From positions 1 through 35,658 of the forward strand of contig CAIOTL010000158.1 in NCBI GenBank assembly GCA_903861155.1: a stretch of DNA of 35,658 nt, read 5' to 3'. Positions 1-9,500 of this stretch are shown here, in pieces; position 1 is the stretch's first letter, and the number at the start of each line of letters is the position of its first letter. A program made the position numbers and the translations under genes. The stretch is from an uncultured Bacteroidota bacterium (GTDB taxonomy: Bacteria > Bacteroidota > Bacteroidia > Flavobacteriales > Flavobacteriaceae). The notes under the pieces were generated by a model. The model worked only from the letters and a program-made list of their open reading frames with translations, did no database searches and was not told where the DNA came from.

Positions 1-146
1 AACTACACATTTCTGAAGAATAAGTTTTTTTAACGATAAAATTATATTTAAGCATATTATTTACCGTATTGAAACACTTATTAGCACTACTATGTTTTCA
101 TACTTATGGCATACTAGCACTCAATTTTATATTTTAAAAAACGAAC

Positions 147-1001
147 TTATTCTTTAACCAAATAAATCCCATCTTCTTTAATCTCGATTAATTTCTCTTT
201 ATACAAAGCACCAATGGCTTTCTTGAAGGTTTTCTTACTCATTTTCAAGACCGTTTTGATGTCTTCGGGATGTGAATTATCCGTTAGACGCAAGAAACCT
301 CGACTTGCTCTTAATTCATCGAGAATTTTATCGGCATTCGGCTCAATACTTTGATACCCTTGTATTTGAAGTGCCACATCAATTTTATTGTCGGGACGAA
401 TCGTTTTGATGTAACCACGCATTCTATCGCCGGTACGAATCGCATCATCATAAACCTCATCTTTATACATCAATCCTTTGTGTTGCTCATTGATGATAAC
501 ATTGATTCCAAGCTCAGTGATGTGCGAAACAATTAAATCTACTTCTTGGCCTTTTTCGACCGTTAGATGATCATTTTTCAAAAACTGATTCGTTTTGCTT
601 GAAGCCACCAAACGTTTTGTTTTCTCGTCCATATAAAGATAAACCAAATAGCGTTTTCCTTTTTCCATTGGCCGAGCTTGCTCTTTGAACGGAACGAGAA
701 TGTCTTTTTCCATTCCCCAATCCATAAAAGCACCCACTTGGTTGACATAATTCACCCGTAAAAGTGCAAATTCATTCAACAAAATATAGGGTTCTAAAGT
801 GGTGGCTACGGGACGTTCTTCGTGATCCAAATAAACGAAAACTATCATTTCCTCGCCTATTTCCCATTCGTTGGGAACGTATTTATTAGGTAAAAGTATG
901 TCGTGAATTCCTTCGGGATCCGTTTCTGGCGTACCCAAAAACAATCCGACTTTCGTATCGCGTAATATGGTAAGTGTATTGTATTTTCCTATTTCAATCA
1001 T
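147..1001 (-). CDS. cvfB: CvfB-like S1-domain RNA-binding protein
   Basis: 284 residues. Predicted cytoplasmic RNA-binding regulator of the CvfB/YitL family: tandem S1-like OB folds followed by a C-terminal winged-helix region. The S1-like repeats run through about residues 1-210 (a segment near 85-110 contains NQVGAFMDWGMEKDILVPF, typical of an S1 strand), and the end (about 225-284, with ASRGFLRLTDNSHPEDIK) fits the winged helix. An open frame continues 23 codons upstream to 1070, but family members begin at MIEIGKYN, so I start at 1001. It lies 84 bp downstream of menD on the same strand and may be co-transcribed. Function is assigned by family only; CvfB proteins affect virulence gene expression in Firmicutes, which says little about the role here. 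Confidence 0.88.
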   Translation of the reverse strand: MIEIGKYNTLTILRDTKVGLFLGTPETDPEGIHDILLPNKYVPNEWEIGEEMIVFVYLDHEERPVATTLEPYILLNEFALLRVNYVNQVGAFMDWGMEKDILVPFKEQARPMEKGKRYLVYLYMDEKTKRLVASSKTNQFLKNDHLTVEKGQEVDLIVSHITELGINVIINEQHKGLMYKDEVYDDAIRTGDRMRGYIKTIRPDNKIDVALQIQGYQSIEPNADKILDELRASRGFLRLTDNSHPEDIKTVLKMSKKTFKKAIGALYKEKLIEIKEDGIYLVKE

Positions 1002-1085
1002 TTTCTTGTATTTTCTAAGGCGCAAAGGTACGTAGATTTTGAGGAAGTATTTTACCCAAATAAAAACCATGAAATTTTATTATTT

Positions 1086-2747
1086 CTAATCCAACTCCCT
1101 AAAATACTGCAACAAAATGGAATCATTTACTCTTGTTGGCGTGAAAATTTCGAGAATACTTGGTTTTTCATTTTGGGCATAGAATGATTTCAAACTTTTG
1201 ATCAAACTTGCCTGGTCACTTGCAATGCTATAATCAAAACCATACATCTTGGCTAATGGTTCGGCGGTCAAGCAATGTGAAGTTTCGAAAAATTTATTAA
1301 AAACAGGCGTTTCTTCGTGGCCTGGCAAAATCCTAAAAATGCCTCCTCCTCCATTATTGATTAGGATAATCTTGAAATTTTTCGGGATATAGTCATTCCA
1401 CAAAGCATTGCTGTCATACAGAAAACCAATGTCGCCCGTAATTAAAACCGTCTGTTTTTTATTGGCAACAGCCGCGCCAATTGCCGTTGATGTACTGCCG
1501 TCGATACCACTTGTGCCGCGATTACAAAATACCTCAATCGACGGATTGGTATCAAACAATTGTGCATATCTGATGGCCGAACTGTTTCCCAAATGCAGCA
1601 TGCAATCCTCGGGCAAAGTTGGAATCACTGCTCCAAAGACTTTGAAATCCGAAAATGGACTCTTTTTTAAATATTCCTGATGTTTCGTTTTCCGCAAAGC
1701 TTTAATTTTTTCGAAGGTAGAACGATAATTGCTTTTTATAGGTATTGTAAAACGTAAAAACTGATTGAAAAACGTGTTGGGTTTCACACGGAAATGTTTC
1801 GACAAACCTCCAAAAGTATCATACCCTCTCAATTGATCAATGTGCCAATGATGTTTTGGTTTGTATTCGCGCAAAAAGGCTTTTATCCTTTTAGAAACCA
1901 CCATTCCGCCAAAAGTAATTAGGATATCCGGCTGAAAATTTTTGAAGTCTTTTTTCGAAAATGGCGTTATTATGGTATCGATAGTATTCAAAAAGGAAGG
2001 ATGATGAAGGTTTGAAGTGGTTTCGGTCATTACGACAACCGAATCATCCTTGGCCAATAAATCATTGATTTTGACATCGATTTCATCGGGTTTATTTTCT
2101 CCCACCAATATCAATTTCTTTTTCGAGGCATTCCAAATATTGGTAAATTCGATAATATCATCGATAGAAACTTTCTTTTTTTCCCGAGGAAAGGCCGAAA
2201 TAGTGACATCGACATCGAGTTTAGAAACCGTTTGGTACAATGGTTCCTCGAAAGGTGCATTAATGTGTACCGGGCCTTTTTTGGCGAAAGCCTTATTGAT
2301 GGCATGATTTATCTTCAAATCATTCTCAACAGAGGCTTCTTCGATTAAATTGGCATTGTATAGCGAATGATTTTTAAACACGTTTTCTTGGCGAATCGTT
2401 TGACCATCACCAATATCAATTTTACTTTGAGGTCTGTCGGCAGAGATTACAATCAGTGGTATTTGGCTGTAAAATGCTTCGGCAAAAGCGGGATAATAAT
2501 TTAATAATGCTGAACCTGAGGTGCAAACCACGGCGACGGGTTTCTGGATTTGCTGGGCAATTCCCAGTGCAAAAAAACCTGCGCAACGTTCATCGGCAAC
2601 ACTGTAACAATTGAATTCGGGATTGTTTACAAAACCTATTGTCAAAGGAGCATTCCTGGAGCCGGGAGAAATCACGATATTTTTCACCCCTTTATCAAGA
2701 CAAATTTGAATAATGCTTTGTGCCAAAGGTATTTTAGGATAGATCAT
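1086..2747 (-). CDS. menD: MenD, SEPHCHC synthase (menaquinone biosynthesis)
   Basis: 553 residues, the usual length for MenD (2-succinyl-5-enolpyruvyl-6-hydroxy-3-cyclohexene-1-carboxylate synthase), a thiamine-diphosphate enzyme joining isochorismate and 2-oxoglutarate in menaquinone synthesis. The N-terminal pyrimidine-binding domain carries the signature SPGSRNAPLTIGF near residues 28-40 and a GDGQTIRQENVF loop near 113-124. The C-terminal domain has the ThDP motif beginning GDIGFLYDSNALWND and ending ILINNGGGGIF. Reads intact from start to stop. Five degenerate 7-bp repeats lie 7-41 bp before the start codon. Menaquinone is the expected donor for the NrfD-type complex further right in the window. 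Confidence 0.97.
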   Translation of the reverse strand: MIYPKIPLAQSIIQICLDKGVKNIVISPGSRNAPLTIGFVNNPEFNCYSVADERCAGFFALGIAQQIQKPVAVVCTSGSALLNYYPAFAEAFYSQIPLIVISADRPQSKIDIGDGQTIRQENVFKNHSLYNANLIEEASVENDLKINHAINKAFAKKGPVHINAPFEEPLYQTVSKLDVDVTISAFPREKKKVSIDDIIEFTNIWNASKKKLILVGENKPDEIDVKINDLLAKDDSVVVMTETTSNLHHPSFLNTIDTIITPFSKKDFKNFQPDILITFGGMVVSKRIKAFLREYKPKHHWHIDQLRGYDTFGGLSKHFRVKPNTFFNQFLRFTIPIKSNYRSTFEKIKALRKTKHQEYLKKSPFSDFKVFGAVIPTLPEDCMLHLGNSSAIRYAQLFDTNPSIEVFCNRGTSGIDGSTSTAIGAAVANKKQTVLITGDIGFLYDSNALWNDYIPKNFKIILINNGGGGIFRILPGHEETPVFNKFFETSHCLTAEPLAKMYGFDYSIASDQASLIKSLKSFYAQNEKPSILEIFTPTRVNDSILLQYFRELD

Positions 2748-2753
2748 TCTTAC

Positions 2754-2788
2754 AGTTAGAAGTTAGATGTTAAAAGCTAGAAGTTTTA
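2754..2788. repeat. Heptamer tandem array upstream of menD
   Basis: Five consecutive degenerate 7-bp units on the plus strand: AGTTAGA, AGTTAGA, TGTTAAA, AGCTAGA, AGTTTTA. The array ends 7 bp before the menD start (menD is on the minus strand), so it would lie in the 5' untranslated region. Comparable arrays occur at 11195-11211, 11592-11660 and 31431-31465. Confidence 0.6.
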
Positions 2789-2856
2789 CAACCTCAACCT
2801 AAAGGCAAAGTTACAACCTTAGCCTGTTATTTTACTTATAAATTCAAGATATTCAG

Positions 2857-2885
2857 TTGAGTTTTTCATAAAAGGAATATATTTG
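2857..2885 (+). promoter_or_regulatory. Bacteroidetes-type promoter for the thioredoxin-fold gene
   Basis: TTG at 2857-2859 and TATATTTG at 2878-2885 match the -33 (TTTG/TTG) and -7 (TAnnTTTG) elements of the Bacteroidetes primary sigma factor, 18 bp apart. Transcription would begin near 2891, about 40 bases before the ATG at 2931. Confidence 0.55.
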
Positions 2886-2930
2886 TAAAAGTGTTTCTTG
2901 AACTAACAAGCTAACTTATACCCTAAAAGT

Positions 2931-4106
2931 ATGCGCTTCCTTTGCCTATTCTGCTTATTCATTTTCGTTCAAAATGGAATTGCGCAAACCAATTTCAAGT
3001 TTGACCAAAGTGATTATCAAACCATAATCAAGAGATCGAAAGCAGAGCAAAAACTCGTTTTCCTGATGTTGTTTGCTTCTTGGTGTCCGCATTGTACCAA
3101 GATGAAGAACGAAGTGCTAAAGGATACCATGGTCACTAATTTACTGGGCAAAAATTACATTTGTACTTGGCAGGATATTGAGGAAAAGGAAGGGATCCTG
3201 TTGAAAGAAAAATTCAAAATGACCTCCTTGCCTACCTTTATATTCTTAGATTCCAATGAAAATGAACTGTACCGTTTGAAAGGCGAGTATAAAACGCCGG
3301 TTTTTATCGCCGAGATTAAAAACGCCTTGGATCCCAAAAAACAATTGCCTTATTTGGAGAAAAAATTCACGGCTGACCCCAGCAATGCCGAAAATTGGCT
3401 TAACTATATGAATGTATTGAAAAAAGGTAGAGACAGAAGCGATTTGTCACAGGCTGCCCATAAATATCTAGCTACCCAAACCGATGAACAATTGGTTAGC
3501 GAAACCAATTGGAGAATAATCGCCAACGCCGTTTCTGACATCTCATCGAGAGAATTTCAATACGTTTTGCATCATCAAAAAGAGTTTGCAGCTGTAAGTT
3601 CGCCATCAAGGGTGGAACGTAAAATTACAAATATCGTCACCGAATTACTCCAGCCTTTCACCGAAAGTCTGGATACGATTCAGTATAAGAAACAACGCCA
3701 ATTGGCAAAAACAATCCAAGCCCAAAAAATAGATTCTTTAATTTTTTCGTATGATAGTACCATTGCCGAAAGATCCGGAAACTGGTGGGCTTATCGAAAA
3801 ATAACTATCGAATCAACCCAAAAGTATGTGTGGAATAATGCTTCACTTCTGAAGGATATTTCTCAAAATTATTTAAACCACATTACGGACATTGCCAGTT
3901 TGAAACAGGCCCTACAATGGGCAGCTCATTCCTTGGAATTAAAAGATTCGTTTGATGGAAACCTATTGCTTTCGAAGCTTTATCTAAAAATAGACGATAC
4001 GAAATCGGCGATTCAATTTGCTCGAAAAGCCAAGGGAATTTGTACTGCTTTGGGATGTAATTCGAAAGATATAGACGAGCTATTTATAAAACTCAGCATA
4101 AAATAA
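2931..4106 (+). CDS. Secreted thioredoxin-fold protein with helical C-terminal region
   Basis: 391 residues. A signal peptide (hydrophobic residues 2-15, cleavage likely after GIAQ at 19) is followed by a thioredoxin-like domain to about residue 135. The redox motif WCPHC has cysteines 52 and 55, and the cis-proline loop MTSLPTFIFLD is present, so it should be redox-active in the periplasm. The remaining ~250 residues are mainly helical and TPR-like at the end (KLYLKIDDTKSAIQFARKAKG). It resembles DsbD-gamma/thioredoxin-7-like proteins of Bacteroidetes; the substrate is unknown. A reductive role in cytochrome c maturation is possible because ccsBA is nearby, but nothing in the sequence ties them together. 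Confidence 0.8.
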   Translation: MRFLCLFCLFIFVQNGIAQTNFKFDQSDYQTIIKRSKAEQKLVFLMLFASWCPHCTKMKNEVLKDTMVTNLLGKNYICTWQDIEEKEGILLKEKFKMTSLPTFIFLDSNENELYRLKGEYKTPVFIAEIKNALDPKKQLPYLEKKFTADPSNAENWLNYMNVLKKGRDRSDLSQAAHKYLATQTDEQLVSETNWRIIANAVSDISSREFQYVLHHQKEFAAVSSPSRVERKITNIVTELLQPFTESLDTIQYKKQRQLAKTIQAQKIDSLIFSYDSTIAERSGNWWAYRKITIESTQKYVWNNASLLKDISQNYLNHITDIASLKQALQWAAHSLELKDSFDGNLLLSKLYLKIDDTKSAIQFARKAKGICTALGCNSKDIDELFIKLSIK

Positions 4107-4135
4107 AACCATTTTTACCGATAGCAATCCAAGTT

Positions 4136-4633
4136 ATGGAAATCAAGATCAGGCCTTACCAAACCGAAGACACTCAAGCCATTTTGGAGATTACAAACTT
4201 CAATATTTTGCATTCGACTTCCTTGTACGATTACGAAATTAGGAATTACGCGCAGCAAAAAGCAATCTTGGAGGATAAATTAAACAAAGGGTTTCCGGTA
4301 ATTGTTGCTGAATTTGGTGGAAAAGCCGTCGGTTTCGGAATGTATAGCGAGTTTCGATTGCGAGAAGCCTACCAATTTACCGTTGAACATTCGGTTTATG
4401 TCAACGTCAATTTTCAGGGAAAAGGGATTGGAAAATTATTGCTGCAGGAATTGATTCATTTGGCCCGAAAACAAAAACGCCACACGATGATTGCCGTTAT
4501 CGATTCGGAAAATCAAAACAGTGTGGAATTTCATCAAAAATTTGGTTTCGAAACCGTCGGTGTTTTCAAGGAATGCGGTTTTAAATTTGATCGATGGCTG
4601 CATACCGTTTTTATGCAATTGCTACTAAAATAA
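4136..4633 (+). CDS. GNAT family N-acetyltransferase (phosphinothricin acetyltransferase-like)
   Basis: 165 residues, full length for the family. The acetyl-CoA pyrophosphate loop is visible as NFQGKGIGKLLLQEL (about residues 93-107), matching the Q/R-x-x-G-x-G/A motif. The N-terminal IRPYQTEDTQAILEITN and the segment ending HQKFGFETVGVFKECGFKFDRW are typical of the phosphinothricin/methionine-sulfone acetyltransferase subgroup. The true substrate cannot be read from the sequence; in most bacteria these act on amino-acid analogues. Starts 29 bp after the thioredoxin-fold gene, so it is probably in the same transcript. Confidence 0.88.
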   Translation: MEIKIRPYQTEDTQAILEITNFNILHSTSLYDYEIRNYAQQKAILEDKLNKGFPVIVAEFGGKAVGFGMYSEFRLREAYQFTVEHSVYVNVNFQGKGIGKLLLQELIHLARKQKRHTMIAVIDSENQNSVEFHQKFGFETVGVFKECGFKFDRWLHTVFMQLLLK

Positions 4634-4668
4634 ATCACTATTAACTGAAATCCAATAATTTAAATTTA

Positions 4669-4795
4669 GCAGACTAAAGTCTGCAAAGTTGTAAGAGTAA
4701 AAAAATCAACCGCAAATTCGCAGATTAAAAACCAAATCTGTATAAATAATATGCGAACCGAGACCAAAGGTCGAACTGGCGGAGCAATCTTCGGT
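4669..4795. repeat. Cluster of short palindromes in the gap before the Dus gene
   Basis: The 276-bp gap 4634-4909 contains a perfect hairpin GCAGACT-AA-AGTCTGC at 4669-4684, a second dyad (CAGATT..AATCTG) near 4720-4740, and a nested pair: GACC-AAA-GGTC at 4762-4772 inside ACCGA (4757-4761) and TCGGT (4791-4795). Base composition is less AT-rich than other gaps here. It looks like REP-type intergenic sequence or a small structured RNA; I cannot tell which. Confidence 0.4.
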
Positions 4796-4909
4796 AAAAA
4801 TTTTTAGAACCTGAAAGGCATATACACTAAAAGTGCTTGTTTTTAACTACAGTTGTGACCAATAAAGGCGTTCTTTGCACAATAATACAATTGCTCAATT
4901 CAAATTTTC

Positions 4910-5854
4910 ATGAACTACACCCTACTTTCCTCCCCTTTACAAGGATTTACCGACTTTCGTTTTAGAAATGCTCAAAACAAGATTTTTGGAGGAATTGACA
5001 CTTTTTATTCGCCTTATATTCGTTTGAACGGAAAACTAGTCATAAAACCATCTTACGAAAGAGATTTACTTCCGGAGAATAATTTGGGTTTAGAAGTCAT
5101 TCCACAAATTATAACCAACGATGCCGATGAGTTTTTATTTGTGGCTAAATATGTTCAAGAATTGGGTTACAAAGAATTGAATTGGAACTTAGGTTGTCCG
5201 TATCCAATGGTTACCAAATGTGGAATGGGTTCTGGTTTAATAAGTAATCCTGAAAGAATTAATGGAATCCTTAACAAAGTGCATTCGGAATCGGATATCA
5301 TTGTTTCCATGAAGATGCGTTTAGGCTATGATACTACTGAAGAAATTCTTGATGTTTTGCCTATTCTTGACACTTATCCTATTAAGAATATTGCCATTCA
5401 TGCCCGCATTGGCAAACAATTGTACAAAGGCGGCGTACATTTGGATGCTTTTCAGCAATGCATCGATAACACGCGACATAAATTGTATTATAATGGAGAT
5501 ATTAGTTCAGTGTCAAAATTTCAGGAAATGAAACAACGTTTTCCAACAATAGACCACTGGATGATTGGAAGAGGTTTGATTTCCGATCCTTTTTTACCCA
5601 ATATGATTCGAAATAATTCAGTAGAATATCCAGAGAACAAGATGGAACTTTTTAGTGAATTTCACGATACACTATATGAAATATACAGCGAATCCTTATC
5701 CGGATCTACCCATATTTTATTGAAAATGTATCATTTATGGGAATACTTTTCGACTACATTTTCAAATCCTCACAAAGTGTTAAAACAAATAAAAAAAGCG
5801 CAGAGTATTAGGAATTACGAAGCGGCCGTAAAAGAAATACTAGCCAAAGGATAA
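4910..5854 (+). CDS. tRNA-dihydrouridine synthase family protein
   Basis: 314 residues; FMN-dependent reductase that converts specific uridines in tRNA D-loops to dihydrouridine. TIM-barrel start SPLQGFTDFRFR fits the FMN phosphate region, the catalytic cysteine is Cys96 in NLGCPYPMVTKCGMGSGL (residues 93-110), and VSMKMRLGYD, HARIGKQLYKGG and MIGRGLISDPFL are the following conserved strands. The SPLQG start and overall length suggest the DusC-like branch, but which uridine it modifies is not decidable. Stands alone on the plus strand; its last codons form the left arm of a terminator hairpin. Confidence 0.92.
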   Translation: MNYTLLSSPLQGFTDFRFRNAQNKIFGGIDTFYSPYIRLNGKLVIKPSYERDLLPENNLGLEVIPQIITNDADEFLFVAKYVQELGYKELNWNLGCPYPMVTKCGMGSGLISNPERINGILNKVHSESDIIVSMKMRLGYDTTEEILDVLPILDTYPIKNIAIHARIGKQLYKGGVHLDAFQQCIDNTRHKLYYNGDISSVSKFQEMKQRFPTIDHWMIGRGLISDPFLPNMIRNNSVEYPENKMELFSEFHDTLYEIYSESLSGSTHILLKMYHLWEYFSTTFSNPHKVLKQIKKAQSIRNYEAAVKEILAKG

Positions 5855-5877
5855 TATTTTATCCCTTGGCTAGTATT
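5836..5877. terminator. Bidirectional terminator overlapping the Dus stop codon
   Basis: Left arm 5836-5852 and right arm 5861-5877 pair over 17 bp with one mismatch (5848/5865) and an 8-base loop. It lies between the convergent Dus and glutathione peroxidase genes. The left arm includes the last five codons and part of the stop of the Dus gene. A T-rich run follows on the minus strand, so it fits termination of the peroxidase transcript best. Confidence 0.6.
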
Positions 5878-5904
5878 AAAAAATCAAGACTTACAACTTG
5901 ACTA

Positions 5905-6477
5905 TTATCCTTTAATCCAATTTACGATTTCAGGATCAGTTGGCAATGTTTTAGAATAATACACTTTTACCAATTCCCCTTTTTCGTTGATTAGATATTT
6001 TTGAAAATTCCATTCTACGTTGGAATCTTTCAAACCATTCTTCGCTTTTTGAGTCAAGAATTGGTAAACTTCACTCATGTCATTCCCCTTAACCGAAATT
6101 TTGCTCATCATTGGAAAACTCACTCCATAGTTCTGTTTACAAAAAGTAGCAATTTCTTTATTTGTTCCCGGTTCTTGCGAAGCAAAATTATTGGCTGGAA
6201 AGCCAATTATCACAAAACCTTTGTCTTTAAACTCTTTATATAGAGCTTCTAAATCTTTATATTGTGGTGTGTAACCACATTTTGAAGCCGTGTTTACAAT
6301 CATCACTTTCTTACCTTTTAAGGAAGCAAAATCAAATTGTTTTCCGTATAAATCTTCTACTTTAAATTGATAAATCGTTTGTTTTCCCATAGCTGATTTA
6401 CTTTTGTTGTTTTGAGCTTGACCTTGAATTGTCACAAAAAGGAAAATTCCACAAGCAATACTAAATAAGTTTTTCAT
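5905..6477 (-). CDS. Secreted glutathione peroxidase family protein (thiol peroxidase)
   Basis: 190 residues. Begins with a Sec signal peptide (MKNLFSIACGIFLFV, cleavage near GQAQ at 20-23), so it acts in the periplasm. Peroxidatic cysteine in NTASKCGYTP, the conserved glutamine in FASQEPG, and the Trp-Asn pair in WNFQKYL make up the family tetrad. A second cysteine in IATFCKQNYGVSFPM matches the resolving cysteine of thioredoxin-dependent members, so it is probably reduced by thioredoxin-like proteins rather than glutathione. The catalytic residue is encoded by a Cys codon, not TGA selenocysteine. An open frame extends upstream to 6522 but the signal peptide fixes the start at 6477. Confidence 0.93.
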   Translation of the reverse strand: MKNLFSIACGIFLFVTIQGQAQNNKSKSAMGKQTIYQFKVEDLYGKQFDFASLKGKKVMIVNTASKCGYTPQYKDLEALYKEFKDKGFVIIGFPANNFASQEPGTNKEIATFCKQNYGVSFPMMSKISVKGNDMSEVYQFLTQKAKNGLKDSNVEWNFQKYLINEKGELVKVYYSKTLPTDPEIVNWIKG

Positions 6478-6540
6478 TGTATTGATTTTTATGTAAATAT
6501 AGAAAGTTTTAATTTTAAACATTTGTTAATATATTGGTAA

Positions 6541-6592
6541 ATAATTAACAAAAAAAGGTTCAACATAATTTGAACCTTTTTTTGTTAATTAT
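6541..6592. terminator. Perfect 23-bp hairpin terminator after ccsBA
   Basis: Arms 6541-6563 and 6570-6592 are exact reverse complements with a 6-base loop (CATAAT). The core contains AAGGTTCAA/TTGAACCTT flanked by A-runs and T-runs, so it can act on either strand; it sits 6 bp after the ccsBA stop codon (minus strand). Confidence 0.85.
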
Positions 6593-6597
6593 AAATC

Positions 6598-9500
6598 TTA
6601 TTTCTTGTAATACTTCCTGTATTTTGGATACGTAATTGCTCCAAAAAGGGCTATTGTCCCCAGTGAAATCCATATCCAACTTAATGAATGCGCTTCGCCA
6701 CTTGCGTAAGAATGTAAACCTACCAAATGGAAATTCACGCCGTAATAGGTAAACAAAATCGACACGAAGGCAAAAATACTCATGAGGTTAAAAGCCCATT
6801 TTCCTCTAAGAGAAGGCACAAAACGGGAATGAATTACGAAGGCATACACCATAATACTAATCAAAGCCCAAGTTTCTTTTGGATCCCAACCCCAATAACG
6901 CCCCCAACTTTCGTTGGCCCATTGTCCGCCAAGGAAATTCCCGATAGTCAACATAATCAATCCTATTGTCAAGGCCATTTCGTTGATATACGTCAATTCC
7001 TTGATGTTTAAAATCATCTTTGGCCTATTTTTTTCATTGGTAAACAAAATCAGAATCAAGGAAACGGTTCCCAAAATCATTCCCAAAGCAAATGGACCAT
7101 AACTCGCCACGATTATCGCCACGTGAATCATCAACCAATACGAATTAAGAACGGGTTGCAAATTGCCGATTTCCGGATCGATCCAGTTCATATATGCTGC
7201 CAGCAATATCATAGAAGCCACAAAAGCCGAAGAAGCCACGGTAAGTTTTGATTTTATATCAAAAGCCAAGCCGAAAAACATCGTAGCCCAGGCCACATAT
7301 ATTATCGATTCATAGGCATTACTCCAAGGAGCGTGTCCAGAAATATACCAGCGCGCTATCAAGGCTAGAGTGTGCAATCCGAAAAGTATCGCAATAACAA
7401 CATGCATTGAGTTAATCAAGAAATTCAGCACTTTTCCTTCTTTGAATATTTTGAGGATGGTAAAAAACAGCATCAAGATAGCCGCAAACATATACCAATA
7501 CGGCAACTTTTGAAAAACATCATACTTGTTATACAAGATTTCGGAAGTGATTTTTTGTTCGCTTGGTCTTACTTTGCCACCAAATTTTTTCTGGAAACTG
7601 TTGATGCTTTCCAACAATTGGTCGGCTTGTTTATAGTCATTCGAAACGGATGCATTGCTCAAAGCGTTGAAATACAACGGAAGAATACTTTTGGTGTAAG
7701 TCGCCACCATTCCTTTTAAACCAGCGTTTGTCAATTCAGGATACGAAACCCATTTATTGTTTGCGTCATCGGGAATCGGGAAAATTTTCAAAATGCCTCC
7801 GCTCAAGGCGGCCTCCATCAAATTCACTTTTTTATCGGTTTCGATAAAATCCTTTTCGAATTGGTTTGGATTTGCATTTTTGAATGCTGCGTCAAGATAA
7901 GGCGCCAATTTATAATTCCCGGTTTTGTCGAAAAAGTTGATAAACGAAGCAAATTTTGCTTCCTTGTCTATCCCGATAATTTTGCGAATGCTGTCGTTTC
8001 CAGCTTTGATGTAAATCATTGGAACCTGAATCCAAGTATTTCCATCTTCAGTAATCGACAAGAAAACTTGGTCCGAATTCATGTCGTTGTAGGTATCTTT
8101 ATGACTCACTTTTCGCAACAATTCGGACGAAAAAGTGTTTATAGGTTTCATTCTGCCGCCGGCATCCTGAACAATTAATCTTCCAAATTTTGCCGCTTGA
8201 GCTTCGGGTACCTTGTTTTTATTGAGAATCGAGTCTAACTGTTTTACAGTTAAAATTTGGTTGTCATGACTTTGGGCAAAAGCACTCAAACTCAAAAACA
8301 AAATCAGCATTGTCAACATCTTTGATTTCTTCGTTTTTACGACTTCCAGTTTTCGTTTCAAATCAGCAAAGCGGGAATGCTTGGTAAACATAATAGCCAT
8401 CATGCAAAAAAACAACATAAAATAACCAATATAAGTAATCAAGGTTCCCCAATAATCGTGGTTCACTGATAATATGGTTCCTTTTTCATCTGGATCGAAC
8501 GAAGATTGAAAAAATCGATATCCTTTATGATCCAAGATATGATTCATGTAAATTCTATAATCAAAAGGACCTGAGGAATCTTTAACCGTGATCTGGCTCT
8601 CAAACGAGGAGAAACTTTTTTGTGTTCCTGGATATTTTTTTGCAATAAAATGATTCAATTTGATGCCGAAAGGCAAGGTATAGGCTTTACTTCCATAGAA
8701 AAAAGTATAATCTAGTTTTCCTATTTTAACTGATTTTGATTCGCCTGTTCTTCCTTTTGTACCAATTAAAGTCACTGTTTTTTGTTGGCCGTCGGCAGTT
8801 AATTTCAGCATCAACGCGTCATCATTTCCTTTAGCTTTATAATCATTTTTAGATTCGTACCCGACGGTTCCATTTGCGGCAGGTTCCGGAAACACCACTC
8901 GCATATCGCCAATGCTATATAAGGAGCGCATCATCAAGGGTTGCACGAAATCTTTGGCCACTTTTCCCTGCAATTTATCTGCCATTCGCATAAATTGTCC
9001 TTCAAATGGAGTTTGAATCGTTGAAATATCTCCTTTTATGGTAATGTTTATGGCGCCTGCCGTGAATTTATTCAATGAAAAAAGTACGTTGTGAATATTT
9101 TGTATTTCACCTTCTTTCAAGAAATGTTCTACACGACCCGCATCACCAGCTTCGACAACTTTAAAATAGAGACTGCCTTTTGGTTCGGGTTTAATGACTT
9201 GTTTGGCTCCCATAATGAAATTTTCGTATTTCACCTCAAATTTTGTTTTGTCAAAATGATCCAAAATTGAAAAATCATTGTTGGTAACGGGTGAAAGCCG
9301 CAATGACTTTTCGAAAACCCTGCGTTTCATCTCGCCTTGGTATACGCCATCTACAAAAACCGTCAAGTACATTTTATCAGAATAAAATTGATTTTCGGTG
9401 GCGCCTTCGCGAATGGGCATCATTCCTTCATAACTTATGTAGCGTGTGATGAAAGCTCCCGAGATGATGAAAACAAAAGCCAAATGCAGCATCAGTGTTG

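Noticed and set aside
18..150. GAATAAG and CTTATTC inverted pair around the cvfB stop codon region
   Set aside because: Only 7 bp with a spacer over 110 bp in very AT-rich DNA; expected by chance.
5905..6477. Selenocysteine in the glutathione peroxidase
   Set aside because: The active-site codon is TGT (Cys); no in-frame TGA.
7861..8178. 105-codon plus-strand frame opposite ccsBA
   Set aside because: No recognizable motif and lies fully within a confirmed gene.
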